Assembly (NCBI GenBank): GCA_016716085.1 | Contig: JADJWY010000009.1 | Location: 124,001-188,000, forward strand | DNA length: 64,000 nucleotides | Source: Hahellaceae bacterium | GTDB taxonomy: Bacteria > Pseudomonadota > Gammaproteobacteria > Pseudomonadales > Oleiphilaceae | Reading direction: 5' to 3' | Shown here: positions 32,344 to 42,400 of the stretch, in pieces | Layout: every line of letters begins with the position of its first letter | Position numbering within the stretch: the stretch's first letter is position 1 | Position numbers and translations under genes: made by a program | Notes under the pieces: generated by a model | Told to the model about the DNA's origin: nothing | The model's database searches: none | What the model saw: the letters and a program-made list of their open reading frames with translations, nothing else

Positions 32344-35300
32344 ATGTCAAGTCTGCTCGAAGCGTTGCAATTGCGCCGATGTGTTAACCATTCCAGATTT
32401 TTGTTTTTAACGTTTTTCCTGAGCGCGCTTTTACTTCCTTATGCCAATGCGATTGCTGCAACGAATACCATAGAATGGTCTGGTAGCGTCCTGGTTCCCG
32501 TGGCGGGTCTAAAAATCAAGGCGGGAGAAACGCTAAAGATTTTACCGGGAACGATCGTTAAATTTGAGTCAGGCGCAAGTCTTACCGTGGAGCTGGGTGC
32601 TTCGATAGAGGCAATATCGCTTCCTGAAAATCCTATTGTGTTCACCTCAGTGAAAGACTCCTCACCTTATTCACTTGTGCTGGATAACGCTCTCAAAGGA
32701 AGCTGGGGTGGAATCAGCGCGTCTAGTGCCAAGGTTCTGTTTTCAAATGTTATTGTGAAATACGCCGGTAATCCGGCTGTTCAGACATACGCGGCATTGA
32801 GCGTTTTGGGATCCTCAGAAATCAAATCTTCAATTGTAACCGGAGGGTTGGGTGCTGGAATTGTCGTAGCCGATTATACAAGTGCGGGCTACGTAGCTGT
32901 GATCGAGGATACGCGGGTTGAAAACAACGGCGGAAGTGGGATCGTTTCGTTTACCACCGCCTCTGCCAGTACTGCACTCAGAATTTCTCGCAGCAGTATA
33001 TCGAACAATGGACAGTATGGTATCAGCAGTAGCGCAAGTATTGATGTGTCTGACTCTGAGGTCATTGGCAACCAGTCGGCAGGGCTTAGTCTGGGTGGTG
33101 ACTTCTCTGTTAACACCAAAGTCGTGCGCTCGGAAATCGCGGGTAATGCTTTCCCGATCAGTGCGCCCCTTGCGTGGCTTACGCCTGCAAATTTTGCAAG
33201 CAATCTTTGGCATGACAATCTCTTCTCTGCCGCAGTAGCAAACACAAGCAATTTGACAGCAGATTTTACGCTAGGCGTATTAAACGCTGGAGAAAGTGGA
33301 GAGCTGAACACCTTCATTCTGCCGCAGACAATTAAAGTTAAAGCGGATACCAAGCTTACGGTAAACCCAGGAGTGAATTTAAAGTTTGGTCCGGGCGCCG
33401 GCATTCAGGTCAAGGGATCCCTTGACCTAAAAGGTGAGGCATTGCGTCGAATCACACTGACATCAGTGCTGGATGACTCAGTTGGCGGCGATACAAACCA
33501 GGATGCCTCTGCATCACGTCCTCAAAGTGGTGATTGGCTGGGGGTCGAAATACTTACTCCAGCGCACTCAAGTGGAATTCAATTTTCCGATATTCGCTAT
33601 GCGGGAAGCGAAAAAGCGGCGGTCATTGTCACCAGCTCGGACTTAATAATGTCCGACGCAACGGTGACCAATTCGGCGACGAGCGGGGTCTTGGCAGACA
33701 GTGCTTCGCTCTCGCTCCAAACGTCGCAAATTTATTCAAATCTCTTAAATGGCGTTGCTCTCTCGGGTGCAAGCAGTTTCATTGCTGACGATGTCAAATT
33801 GTTCAACAACAGCGGTGTTGGGTTGTTTGCCAGTGGTACATCCACTGGAAACATGACGAACTCGGAATTGTTTGCCAACAGCGTTGCGGGTGTTCGGAGC
33901 TTGAGTAGCAAAGCGCTCGATGTCAGAGGCAATTGGTGGGGAAGCGAGGACGGCCCTTCGGGATTTTTTGGTGGCACGGGTGAGGCGGCATTAAAAGAAG
34001 GAACCGGTGATGTCGTTGTGTCGAGTTTGCTGAATTCTCCCGCATCATCTGGCACACCATACGCGTGGTTTGATGCGGGAACGCGTAAATTTGGTGGAGA
34101 TATTGGATCGCTGCAAGTCGTGTTGGGCGAGTACAGTGATGGTTGGGGCGATCCATCCGGTAAACCGGTGTTGTTTGATTCGTCTAAAGTAAGTTTGAGT
34201 CTGGATGGGGCGGCTAACCTTTCAGATTATGCATTGTTTGTTACCAGCTATACACCCGAAAAAGGTATTTCAAAGCAGAGGCTTAGAGTGGGTGGATATC
34301 TTGCGAATGCATCGTTGATTCCATCGCGAAGTCCCACCACAGACCGCTACGCTTTTCAAGCGCAGAGTGCTGATCCTACCCAAATTTCACTGGAAAAATC
34401 CAAGGGTATCAGCGCTACGGTTTCAAAAGTTCTGGTAGTCGGGCGAGCTGTCGACAAAGCGACGGTGAGTATTGATCGACCCGCACTCACTTATTACCTG
34501 ACGGGTAGCAAGATAAAGCTGAATGGTGGCTTAAGTCATCTGCCGGTGGATAGTGTGGTTAGTCTTCAGGTGAAACGGACCGATACTACGCTCACCTTGC
34601 CTGTCAACCAGGTGACGTCTGATAACCGCTGGTCTCATGACCTCACTTTGGGGGAAGCCGGAACCTATGAAATCCTCGCAACCTGTGAGCTGTGTATCCC
34701 CAGCGAAACACAAGTCGTTAAGGTTTTAGATGCCAGTCTTCATCGCCTGGATAGTCTGGTTGCAACCGATGTGACGGGCGACACTGGATCACAGTTAGAT
34801 TTGCTCTGGGTGCACAGTCACTTTGACTCATATATACCCGATTTTAGTTACCAAATTGAACGGCGCCTGGCAGGCACCTCAGCACCTTTCGAACCTGTAG
34901 CGGTTGTTGAAGGAGAGCATCACTATAGAGATAGCTCGGTATCTGCCGGAAACCAATATGAATACCGCGTCAGTGTGTTGGGAGCAGAGCACCTGCAAGG
35001 CATGGCAATCGTAACTGCAGATCCGGCAGTTGCGATTGATAATTCGGTTCAGGATTTGACTGCGCCACCAGATGTTCAAAATCTTAGGGTCGTCGCTCTG
35101 GATAAAAGTGTAGAAGTGAACTGGTCTACCGGCGGAGACCCTGACGGTGATTTATTGGCTTATCTAGTTGATTACTCTACAGACGGGGGCGCCACCTGGA
35201 GTGCTTCAGTCGAGCGATCTAAAACCGATCGCCGACTGATGGTTTCAGGTCTTCAGAATGGACTGAAAGTTAGGGTTCGGGTGAGAACGAAAGATACGGC

Positions 35301-35469
35301 GAGTCCTGCGAATATTTCTGCAGGGGCGGTAAGCAGTGATGTAACTCCGGTCGAGGGGGCGGTTGCTGAAATTACGTCCCTGGGTGCAGGTGTTACTGTC
35401 ATTGGCCCTGGGGTATATCACGTAAATGCTAAGGCAACTCTGATTAATTCCAGAAATCGTATACCATGA
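32344..35469 (+). CDS. N-terminal fragment of the giant beta-helix/fibronectin III protein
   Basis: 1,041 codons: 1,029 native residues plus 12 from the left end of the IS, ending at a stop inside the element. The start is the second of two adjacent ATGs, with AAGGGA upstream; the signal peptide has a hydrophobic core (FLFLTFFLSALLL) and a cleavage site near ANAIAA. Two right-handed beta-helix modules follow (start lines IKAGETLKILPGTIVKF and VKADTKLTVNPGVNLKFG). The second closes with GNWWGSEDGPSG near 33931. A beta domain and two fibronectin III-like domains (34.75-35.35 kb) come next. If made, this fragment could still be exported, but it lacks the rest of the protein. Confidence 0.85.
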   Translation: MSSLLEALQLRRCVNHSRFLFLTFFLSALLLPYANAIAATNTIEWSGSVLVPVAGLKIKAGETLKILPGTIVKFESGASLTVELGASIEAISLPENPIVFTSVKDSSPYSLVLDNALKGSWGGISASSAKVLFSNVIVKYAGNPAVQTYAALSVLGSSEIKSSIVTGGLGAGIVVADYTSAGYVAVIEDTRVENNGGSGIVSFTTASASTALRISRSSISNNGQYGISSSASIDVSDSEVIGNQSAGLSLGGDFSVNTKVVRSEIAGNAFPISAPLAWLTPANFASNLWHDNLFSAAVANTSNLTADFTLGVLNAGESGELNTFILPQTIKVKADTKLTVNPGVNLKFGPGAGIQVKGSLDLKGEALRRITLTSVLDDSVGGDTNQDASASRPQSGDWLGVEILTPAHSSGIQFSDIRYAGSEKAAVIVTSSDLIMSDATVTNSATSGVLADSASLSLQTSQIYSNLLNGVALSGASSFIADDVKLFNNSGVGLFASGTSTGNMTNSELFANSVAGVRSLSSKALDVRGNWWGSEDGPSGFFGGTGEAALKEGTGDVVVSSLLNSPASSGTPYAWFDAGTRKFGGDIGSLQVVLGEYSDGWGDPSGKPVLFDSSKVSLSLDGAANLSDYALFVTSYTPEKGISKQRLRVGGYLANASLIPSRSPTTDRYAFQAQSADPTQISLEKSKGISATVSKVLVVGRAVDKATVSIDRPALTYYLTGSKIKLNGGLSHLPVDSVVSLQVKRTDTTLTLPVNQVTSDNRWSHDLTLGEAGTYEILATCELCIPSETQVVKVLDASLHRLDSLVATDVTGDTGSQLDLLWVHSHFDSYIPDFSYQIERRLAGTSAPFEPVAVVEGEHHYRDSSVSAGNQYEYRVSVLGAEHLQGMAIVTADPAVAIDNSVQDLTAPPDVQNLRVVALDKSVEVNWSTGGDPDGDLLAYLVDYSTDGGATWSASVERSKTDRRLMVSGLQNGLKVRVRVRTKDTASPANISAGAVSSDVTPVEGAVAEITSLGAGVTVIGPGVYHVNAKATLINSRNRIP
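35429..35432. repeat. Target-site duplication CTAA, left copy
   Basis: The four bases CTAA directly before the IS match those directly after it (36590-36593). They fit the YTAR target preference of IS5-group elements. Confidence 0.88.
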
Positions 35470-35496
35470 GACGACAAACGACAAAATGGAATCGCC

Positions 35497-36455
35497 ATGA
35501 AACAGCAGAGTCTGGAAGCCAGTGGTTTTGAGGTTTACCGCAAGAAAACTCGCAAGGAAGTTTTCCTCAGTGAAATGGATCGGATCATTCCGTGGAAAGA
35601 ATTGAGCGAAGCAATCAGACCCTACTACCCTGATGTACCCAAAGGAGCTGGTCGAAGACCGATTGGTCTGGAGCGTATGTTGCGAATCCATTTTCTGCAG
35701 CACTGGTTCGAGCTGTCTGATCCCGGAGCTGAAGAAGCCCTTTATGATTCCAGAGCGATGCGTTTGTTTGTCGGGATAGATCTGGGCAAGGAACCTGTGC
35801 CGGATGAAAGCACGATCTGCAAATTTCGCCACTTGATGGAGACGCACAATCTGGGTGACGAGCTCTTTTTCCTTTGGTCAATGTATATCTCGCAGAGAGC
35901 GGCTTGAAAGTGTCCAGGGGAACAATTGTGGATGCCAGCATCATCAACGCCCCAAGTTCCACCAAGAATAGAGACAAAGCGCGTGATCCCGATATGAAGC
36001 AGACGCGCAAAGGCAACCAGTGGTATTTCGGGATGAAGACACACATCGGCGTGGACAGCAAAACCAAGCTGATTCATTCCGTGGTGGTGACACCCGCCAA
36101 TGTACATGATTCACAAGTGCTGGGCGACTTACTCCATGGCAACGAAACGCGTGTATGGGGTGATTCTGCCTACACCGGGCAGAAGCGGGTGATTCACGAG
36201 CGATCACCAAATGCTAAGGACTTTACCCAGCGAAAAGGTAGCCGTCACCGACAGCTGAGCGAACAGGAGAGATCGAGCAATCGGCACAAATCGAAAATCC
36301 GATCGCGGGTTGAGCATCTGTTTGGCATTTTGAAAGGCCAATTTGGCTATAAGAAAGTGCGTTACCGAGGCTTGGACAAGAATGCCCACGCGGTATTCAC
36401 GAAGTGTGCCTTGGCCAACCTGGTGATGGCCAATAGGCATTATCACCTCTCCTGA
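35497..36455 (+). pseudogene. IS5-family transposase, frameshifted
   Basis: Two overlapping frames, 35497-35907 and 35874-36455, together code for one DDE transposase of about 320 residues. The first holds the N-terminal domain (TRKEVFLSEMDRIIPW, RRPIGLERMLRIHFLQHWF, TICKFRHLME). The second holds the catalytic core: Asp in GTIVDASII, Asp in VWGDSAYTG and Glu in RSRVEHLFGILKGQFGY. Passage needs a -1 shift near 35864-35876, around CTCTTTTTCCTTTGG. This may be an inactivating indel at the T-run or programmed frameshifting, which exists in other IS5-family subgroups; IS5 itself uses one frame. Confidence 0.88.
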
Positions 36456-36466
36456 CGGGAGAGGTG
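36444..36466 (+). other. Hairpin at the end of the transposase frame
   Basis: Perfect 9-base stem CACCTCTCC / GGAGAGGTG with a 5-base loop that contains the transposase stop codon. A second smaller hairpin, GCCGC-TAAAA-GCGGC, follows at 36487-36501. Neither has a T-run. They may limit read-through from the element into the 3' part of the giant gene. Confidence 0.45.
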
Positions 36467-36474
36467 CGCCTGAA

Positions 36475-39400
36475 ATGGCGCTGACGGCCGCTAAAAGCGG
36501 CAGAAAGACAAGATTTACCCATTTTTTTGAGATAAAACTATCAACTAACAGAAGTGGCCTGAAAATACATAGGATTATTCAGACCTTCCCTAATCTTACG
36601 ATAGACAAGAGTAAAACTTTGGTCGTTAACCCTGGCACAGAAATCCGACTGGCGCCGACGGTAAAGATCTCAGTAAACGGTCGTATTGAACTTCTGGGAA
36701 CAGATACTAGCCGTGTAATCCTGACGGGGCAGAAAGCCGGTGATAACAAGGCAGATTATTGGGGCGGCATCGAGTTTCTGTCTGGCGCCACCGGCCTTAT
36801 CAGACACGCTTTACTGGAAAAAGGTGGGCGCAGAGCCTTTATATACTCACCAATTCTGACCGCTAATCTCGCGAAACTGGATCTCAACAATATGACGATC
36901 CGAAAAGGTGTAAGTGGGGCTGAATTCACGGATAGCGGTGTCATAATGGCTGACAGTGTCATTACAGTGACAGAAACCGACGCGCTTTCGATCAAGGGTA
37001 ACGCCGGAAGTTATCAAGTATTCAACAGTGAGTTTTCCCAATCAAACAACGGCATCAATATTTCTGGGGCCAATGCTGTTTTCAAGGGTAACAGTTTCAA
37101 GTCGAACCGTAACTATGGCGCTTTGGCTGGTGATACAGCCACTGGGGTATCGTTTGAGCAGAACAGCTTCGTTGGTAATAAAATCCCACTCAAAACACCG
37201 TTCACTATTACGCCGAGTGAAGAAGACAACAATATTTTTGAAGGGAACAATGAGCAGATCATTGAAATTGCATCTGGAACTCGAACCACTGATCTCGCCT
37301 TGAATTTTTCCCGCTATCGGGTACTTGGTCTGGCAACCAGTCAGGAAGGGACTTCATTTGCTATTAAGCCTGGAGTAACGCTGCAGTTCAGTGATTCTGC
37401 GATTTACGCTAAAGGGCTTTTTGCCGCAGAGGGTACGCCACAAAATCCGGTCATTTTTACAAGTACGTCAGATCTCAATCCGTTGGCAATCGAAACAACG
37501 CCTTCTCTGCTGGCGCTGAGAGCCAAGCCCGGTGGAGCGCTGACCATATCGAAAGGCTCTCGCCTAAGTAAAATTAAACATGCGGTGTTCAAGGTTGTCG
37601 CCATTAATATTGTGGATACTGACATGCTACTTGATCAGGTCAATTCGTTGGCTTCTAAAACGGCATCGCTCTCAGTAACTGGCAAAGCCCGAATTTTGAA
37701 TTCCCGATTTACCTACAGCCAGGGTGCTTACGGCGTTAGTCTGAATGGCCCGGTTCAATTCGAGGCTAACCAGGTTAGCGATAGCCCCGGAGACGGCATC
37801 AGGGTTATGGGGGCTGCGCCCATTCTACTTAATAATACCATTGAGAATAATGCTGGTTACGGAGTTAATGCCTCTGGAAGTGGGGCTCCGATTCTGCGAG
37901 ACAACACGATCACCGGTAATCAACGATCGCTCGTATTGCCGATCGTGGCGATGCCAAATCCTGAAGATAACAATGTCCTCAAGTCAAACCGTGAGTCGGT
38001 GATTGAGCTGAGAGGATGTGATCAGGCATTACCTCGCGATCTGAGCTTGATTAACTACGGCGAAGCGCACGCTGAACCGGCTACCATTTACGTCGTAGAC
38101 GGCGAACTTTGTATCTCGGGCGGAAAGAAATTATCGATTCTTGAGGGCGCCATTTTTAAATTCAAAGGTGCAACGAGCTTACTGAAAATAGTGGCTCCCT
38201 CTACGTTGCAGGTGAGCGGGTCCGCTGAAAAGCCTGTCGTCTTTACTTCCCACAAGGACGATTCCTACGGTGGAGACACCAATAGCGACTTCCGTTTGAC
38301 ATCCCCTGCGGCGAACGACTGGCAAGGAATACTCCTTCAGACCCCCGGATCAGTCACTACTGTCTTTGATCATGCGATTATTCGCTACGCAAACATCGGG
38401 ATCAACTCGATAGGCAGTTTAACCTTAACGAATGCGACACTTTCAAACTCCGTCCGTGGTTTAGCTAAAGTCTCTTTTTCCTCGCCGGATACTGCCGATG
38501 TTCGAGTCGAGAATTCGCGAATTTATGGTAACACTGGTGACGGTATTTACTTCGATGGAAAAAGCCTGCTTATCGATAACACCTATATCATGGGCAATCG
38601 CGTAACGGGTGTTTCGGTTGCCAAAGGAGCGGCTCGGATTGCTAACTCCTATCTCTTTGCCAATGGCCAATTCGGGGTGAAAAATACTACTTCGACTGAA
38701 ATCGACGCCACTGGCAACTGGTGGGGAGCTGTTGAAGGTCCTGCCAGCGGAAATGTCGGTTCAGGTGATAGTTTATCCGGCCCAGTTAAATATACCTCTA
38801 CAGTAACCGGTATCAAAAAAGATGGGCCGTCGTATGTTCTATACAAACCCGGCCAGTCAACCTACCGTAAATATGGTGTAGGGAGCGTTATCTGGACGCC
38901 TGACACGAGTGGGGGCAATCTCAAAGTATCGGGTTTGAGTGACAGTAGCAGTTACCAAATGCTAAGTGCTTACTCTGTATCAGACAGCGATGCGACAGCG
39001 GAGGTAAAGGCGTCAAATGGAACAGTGCTGGATCCAAAATGGAAGGTGAATAATGCGGCTATTTATGGAACCACACTTCCATTGGATGTGACACAACTGG
39101 GTAATCTGGATGTCAGGGTAGGAACTGAGAAAGCATCGACGAAACTATCGGAAGTACTGCTGGTAGAAAATCTCTCCGCCGAAGGTGAGGGTCCACAAGT
39201 GACCATACTCACTCCAGACAACGGTTACAGAGGAAACGTCAAGTCACTGCGTATCAGCGGAACAGCCCTTGCGTCTGATTCCCGCGTCGAAAGTGTGTTG
39301 GTGGGCATCCAGAAGTCCGGGCAGCAGACGCTTTGGCACCCTGCAGGCTATGATCCCGCTTCGAAGAAGTGGCAGATGAACCTGGCGATTCAGTCAGGCG

Positions 39401-42400
39401 AATATACGCTGGTAGCCAAAGCAACAGATGAAAAAGGGCGCTCGACTCTGAGTCAGAACCAGGTCGCGTTTTACATTGATACCGTTAGTCCACCGGCCGT
39501 TGCTGGCTTGAAAGGAAACGGCGTCCAGAGTGGTGTGTTGTTGTCATGGATGCGTTCTGGTGATGATGGATACGGCGCGAATGATGTGGCCGACTATAAA
39601 ATCTATCGCTCTCAGGACAACGTTGGATTTTCGCTCAGTGGCAATGTGCTAGCAGGGGTAACTCAATTCACCGACACTACTGCGGCAAAAGATATCGGCT
39701 ACTACTATTACGTCGATACTTATGATCGATACGGCAATACGGGGCGATCAGCAACGATAGGCCCTGTTAAAGCTGCAAGCGCTACAGATACAGTGCCGCC
39801 AGAGAATATTCGCGACCTCCGAGCCACCGTCAACGTGCTTCCAGATGGCACATTCTTTGCCCGACTTGCCTGGACGGGCAGTCTAAATAGTCAGGCCGAT
39901 CTAGTTGGCTACACGATTCAAAGTACTAAAGATGAATGGTCAAGTTTTGGTGCCAATGCGCCAAGCTTTAATGACAATAACCGCGTTTTTGTTTCCTCTA
40001 CCGCTAACTCGGCACAGCTGCAAGGACTGATCAAATATCAAAATTACAAGGTACGTATTAAAGCGGTTGACGCCGCAGGCAACGAAAGCTCTGGTGTGGA
40101 AGTTGCGATAAACACCTCCGAAGATTCGAACACGGTCGTTGAACTGACAGGCCCCCTTCAAGGCCTTGTTCAATTGCCGCCGGCTACTTACAAGGTCAGT
40201 AGTCGATTGCAGGTTCCCTCGTCTGCCGAGCTCAGAATTTTGGCCGGTGCGGTCATCAAGTTTGCGCCTTCGGCGGGAATCGACGTTGAAGGTGTGCTGG
40301 ATATTCGTGGCGTGGAAGCGAATCCCGTGGTCCTCACATCGGTGAAAGATGACTCCTTCGGGCTTGATCTGACACCGGGGCAGCAAACTCAAGGAAAATC
40401 CGGCGACTGGTCCAATATAAAAGTGACGGCCACGGGCAAAGCACGGGTCAGCTCCGCATTAGTGCGATTTGGTGGCGGGTCAGCAAAAGCCATGTTGGAA
40501 GCCTATAGCGCCAGATTGGCAGTTAATCAGAGCCAGTTTGAATACAGCGCTACGGCTGGTGCATACGGTGAAATCAGTCAAACTGGCTGGTCTCTGGCTT
40601 ATCGTAATTCTACTTTCCGGTCTAACGCTCAAGACGGAATAACTTTATTCCGCTCGCCGCTGGCACCAATTGATGACAGTGCTGAGATGATTTTGCCTGA
40701 GATAACAGGTAATCGCATTCAAGCAAACGGAACAGGACTGAGATCCAACGTAGAAGTTCTGTTAGTCGAAAACGAGTTAGGTGGGAACCTGGGCAGCGCA
40801 CTCGAATTTTATGGCTACCTGTGGAAGTTTGCGAATGACTGTAAGCAGATCGCAGCGAACCAAATTGTCAATAATGGCGCAATTGGGGCCTTGCCAGTAT
40901 GCATGACGCCAGACGCTACAAACCTCATTTATGGCAATACGCGCGAATTTGTCACGCTGCTGAACACAGCGGAAATTATCCAGCCAATTCACTTGAGGCG
41001 CTTCCTCAAGGATGGGCAACCGACCCTAACCACTTATCTGGACAGCAGTTCTCTCGATATGGTGGTCAAGTCCGGCGGAAAGCTCAGCGTTGATGCAGGT
41101 GTTGTCTACAAATCGATGGGTAGCCGTGGAATCGTGGTATCGGGTGGTACCCTGGATATTCAAGGTAGAACGGATATGCCCGTCTACTTTACATCCACAA
41201 ATGATCAAAGTGTTGGCACGAAAATTAATGACTCGGTCAATTCTTCAGCTAAGCGTGGTGACTGGGTAGGTCTTCAGCTTCTCAGTTCTGATCCTCAGCT
41301 CAAAAGCCGAATTCGTAACCTAGAGATTCGATTTGCAGGCTTGCCGGCTAAAAACAAATCGGCAGACACTGCTGCCGGTGTTGTCATTACCTCTGAGCAC
41401 GATATTGATGGCCTGCGCATCGCAAACAGTGCTAACGATGGCATCAGCGTCAATGCGGTTGCTACCAGTCTCAAGAATCTGGTTGTCACGGATAGCACAC
41501 GCAATGGCCTTGTTTTGGCCTATGCGCTTTACAGCGCGCCGCTGAAGTCTCTGGTTGAATTTGCCACCTTCCAGGGCAACGGCCAGCATGGCGTGGCGGT
41601 GATGGGCGATAACTCTACGGCAAACACCGTCGACATCCGAAACGCCTCGTTCATTCGAAACGGAGGCAATGCGATTAATTCGGTTGGTTCTAAAGTTACG
41701 CTGAATGCGGCCAACAATTGGTGGGACAGTGAAACGGGCCCCAACTACGACAAGATCACTCCTATTGGCGCTGGAGGGAAAATTATCAGTGCCGGTGTGG
41801 CGACAGTTGAACCCTTTTTAACACAGCCACCATATAGTTACAGCTACGTCGATTTTGCGGCACCAGCGGCGAATCGCAGTGGGGAAGACTTCCAGGTGAC
41901 GGCGGATGGGGTTGGATTTAATGACTGGGCCTCAAGTGCCAACGACGATCCACGTACCGTTGTACGCAAGCAGTCTGGTGACCTCTTAGTCGCGCTTGCC
42001 AATCTTGATCCGCAAAAACGCTATCGGATGAGGCTGGGTCTTTATAACGGCGGCAGTGCGGCCTCAGCGATTCAGATCCTGAGTCGCAATGAAGAGCCGT
42101 TAGCAATGCCCAGCAAAGTCACCAAAGACGTCATTGGTATTGATCTGGCGCTGCCGACGGCCTTGTATGCCAGTGGAGAGACCGGGTTTTTGCTGCGGCA
42201 AAAAGAGGCAGCGAATAGCTCCGTTGAGCTCGCCAATCTGTTTGTTTACGAAGATCGTGGGGCCTCTCAGAAGCCACAGCTCGTAAACATTCGCTACAGT
42301 GATGTCGACGGTAGTCAGACGCTCACACCGGGTGATAAATACGAATTTGAATTCAGCCGACCGATCGATGTGCTTGCGTATGCCAAAGACAGCCGCCCCG

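Larger units (their letters stand above)
35433..36589 (+). mobile_element. IS5-group insertion sequence, 1,157 bp
   Basis: Bounded by imperfect terminal inverted repeats: the left end begins GGCAACTCTGATTAATTCC, and the right end, read inward, begins GGAAGGTCTGAATAATCC, agreeing at 12 of the first 16 positions. A CTAA duplication flanks it. The size is close to IS5 of E. coli (1,195 bp), and the encoded transposase resembles the IS5 one along its whole length. It lies in the same orientation as the gene it interrupts. The transposase frame is shifted, so this copy may be inactive or depend on frameshifting. No second copy lies in the window. Confidence 0.92.

Noticed and set aside
32830..41800. 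CRISPR-like or short tandem DNA repeats in the giant gene
   Set aside because: The repetition is at protein-domain level with diverged DNA; no regularly spaced identical repeats were seen.
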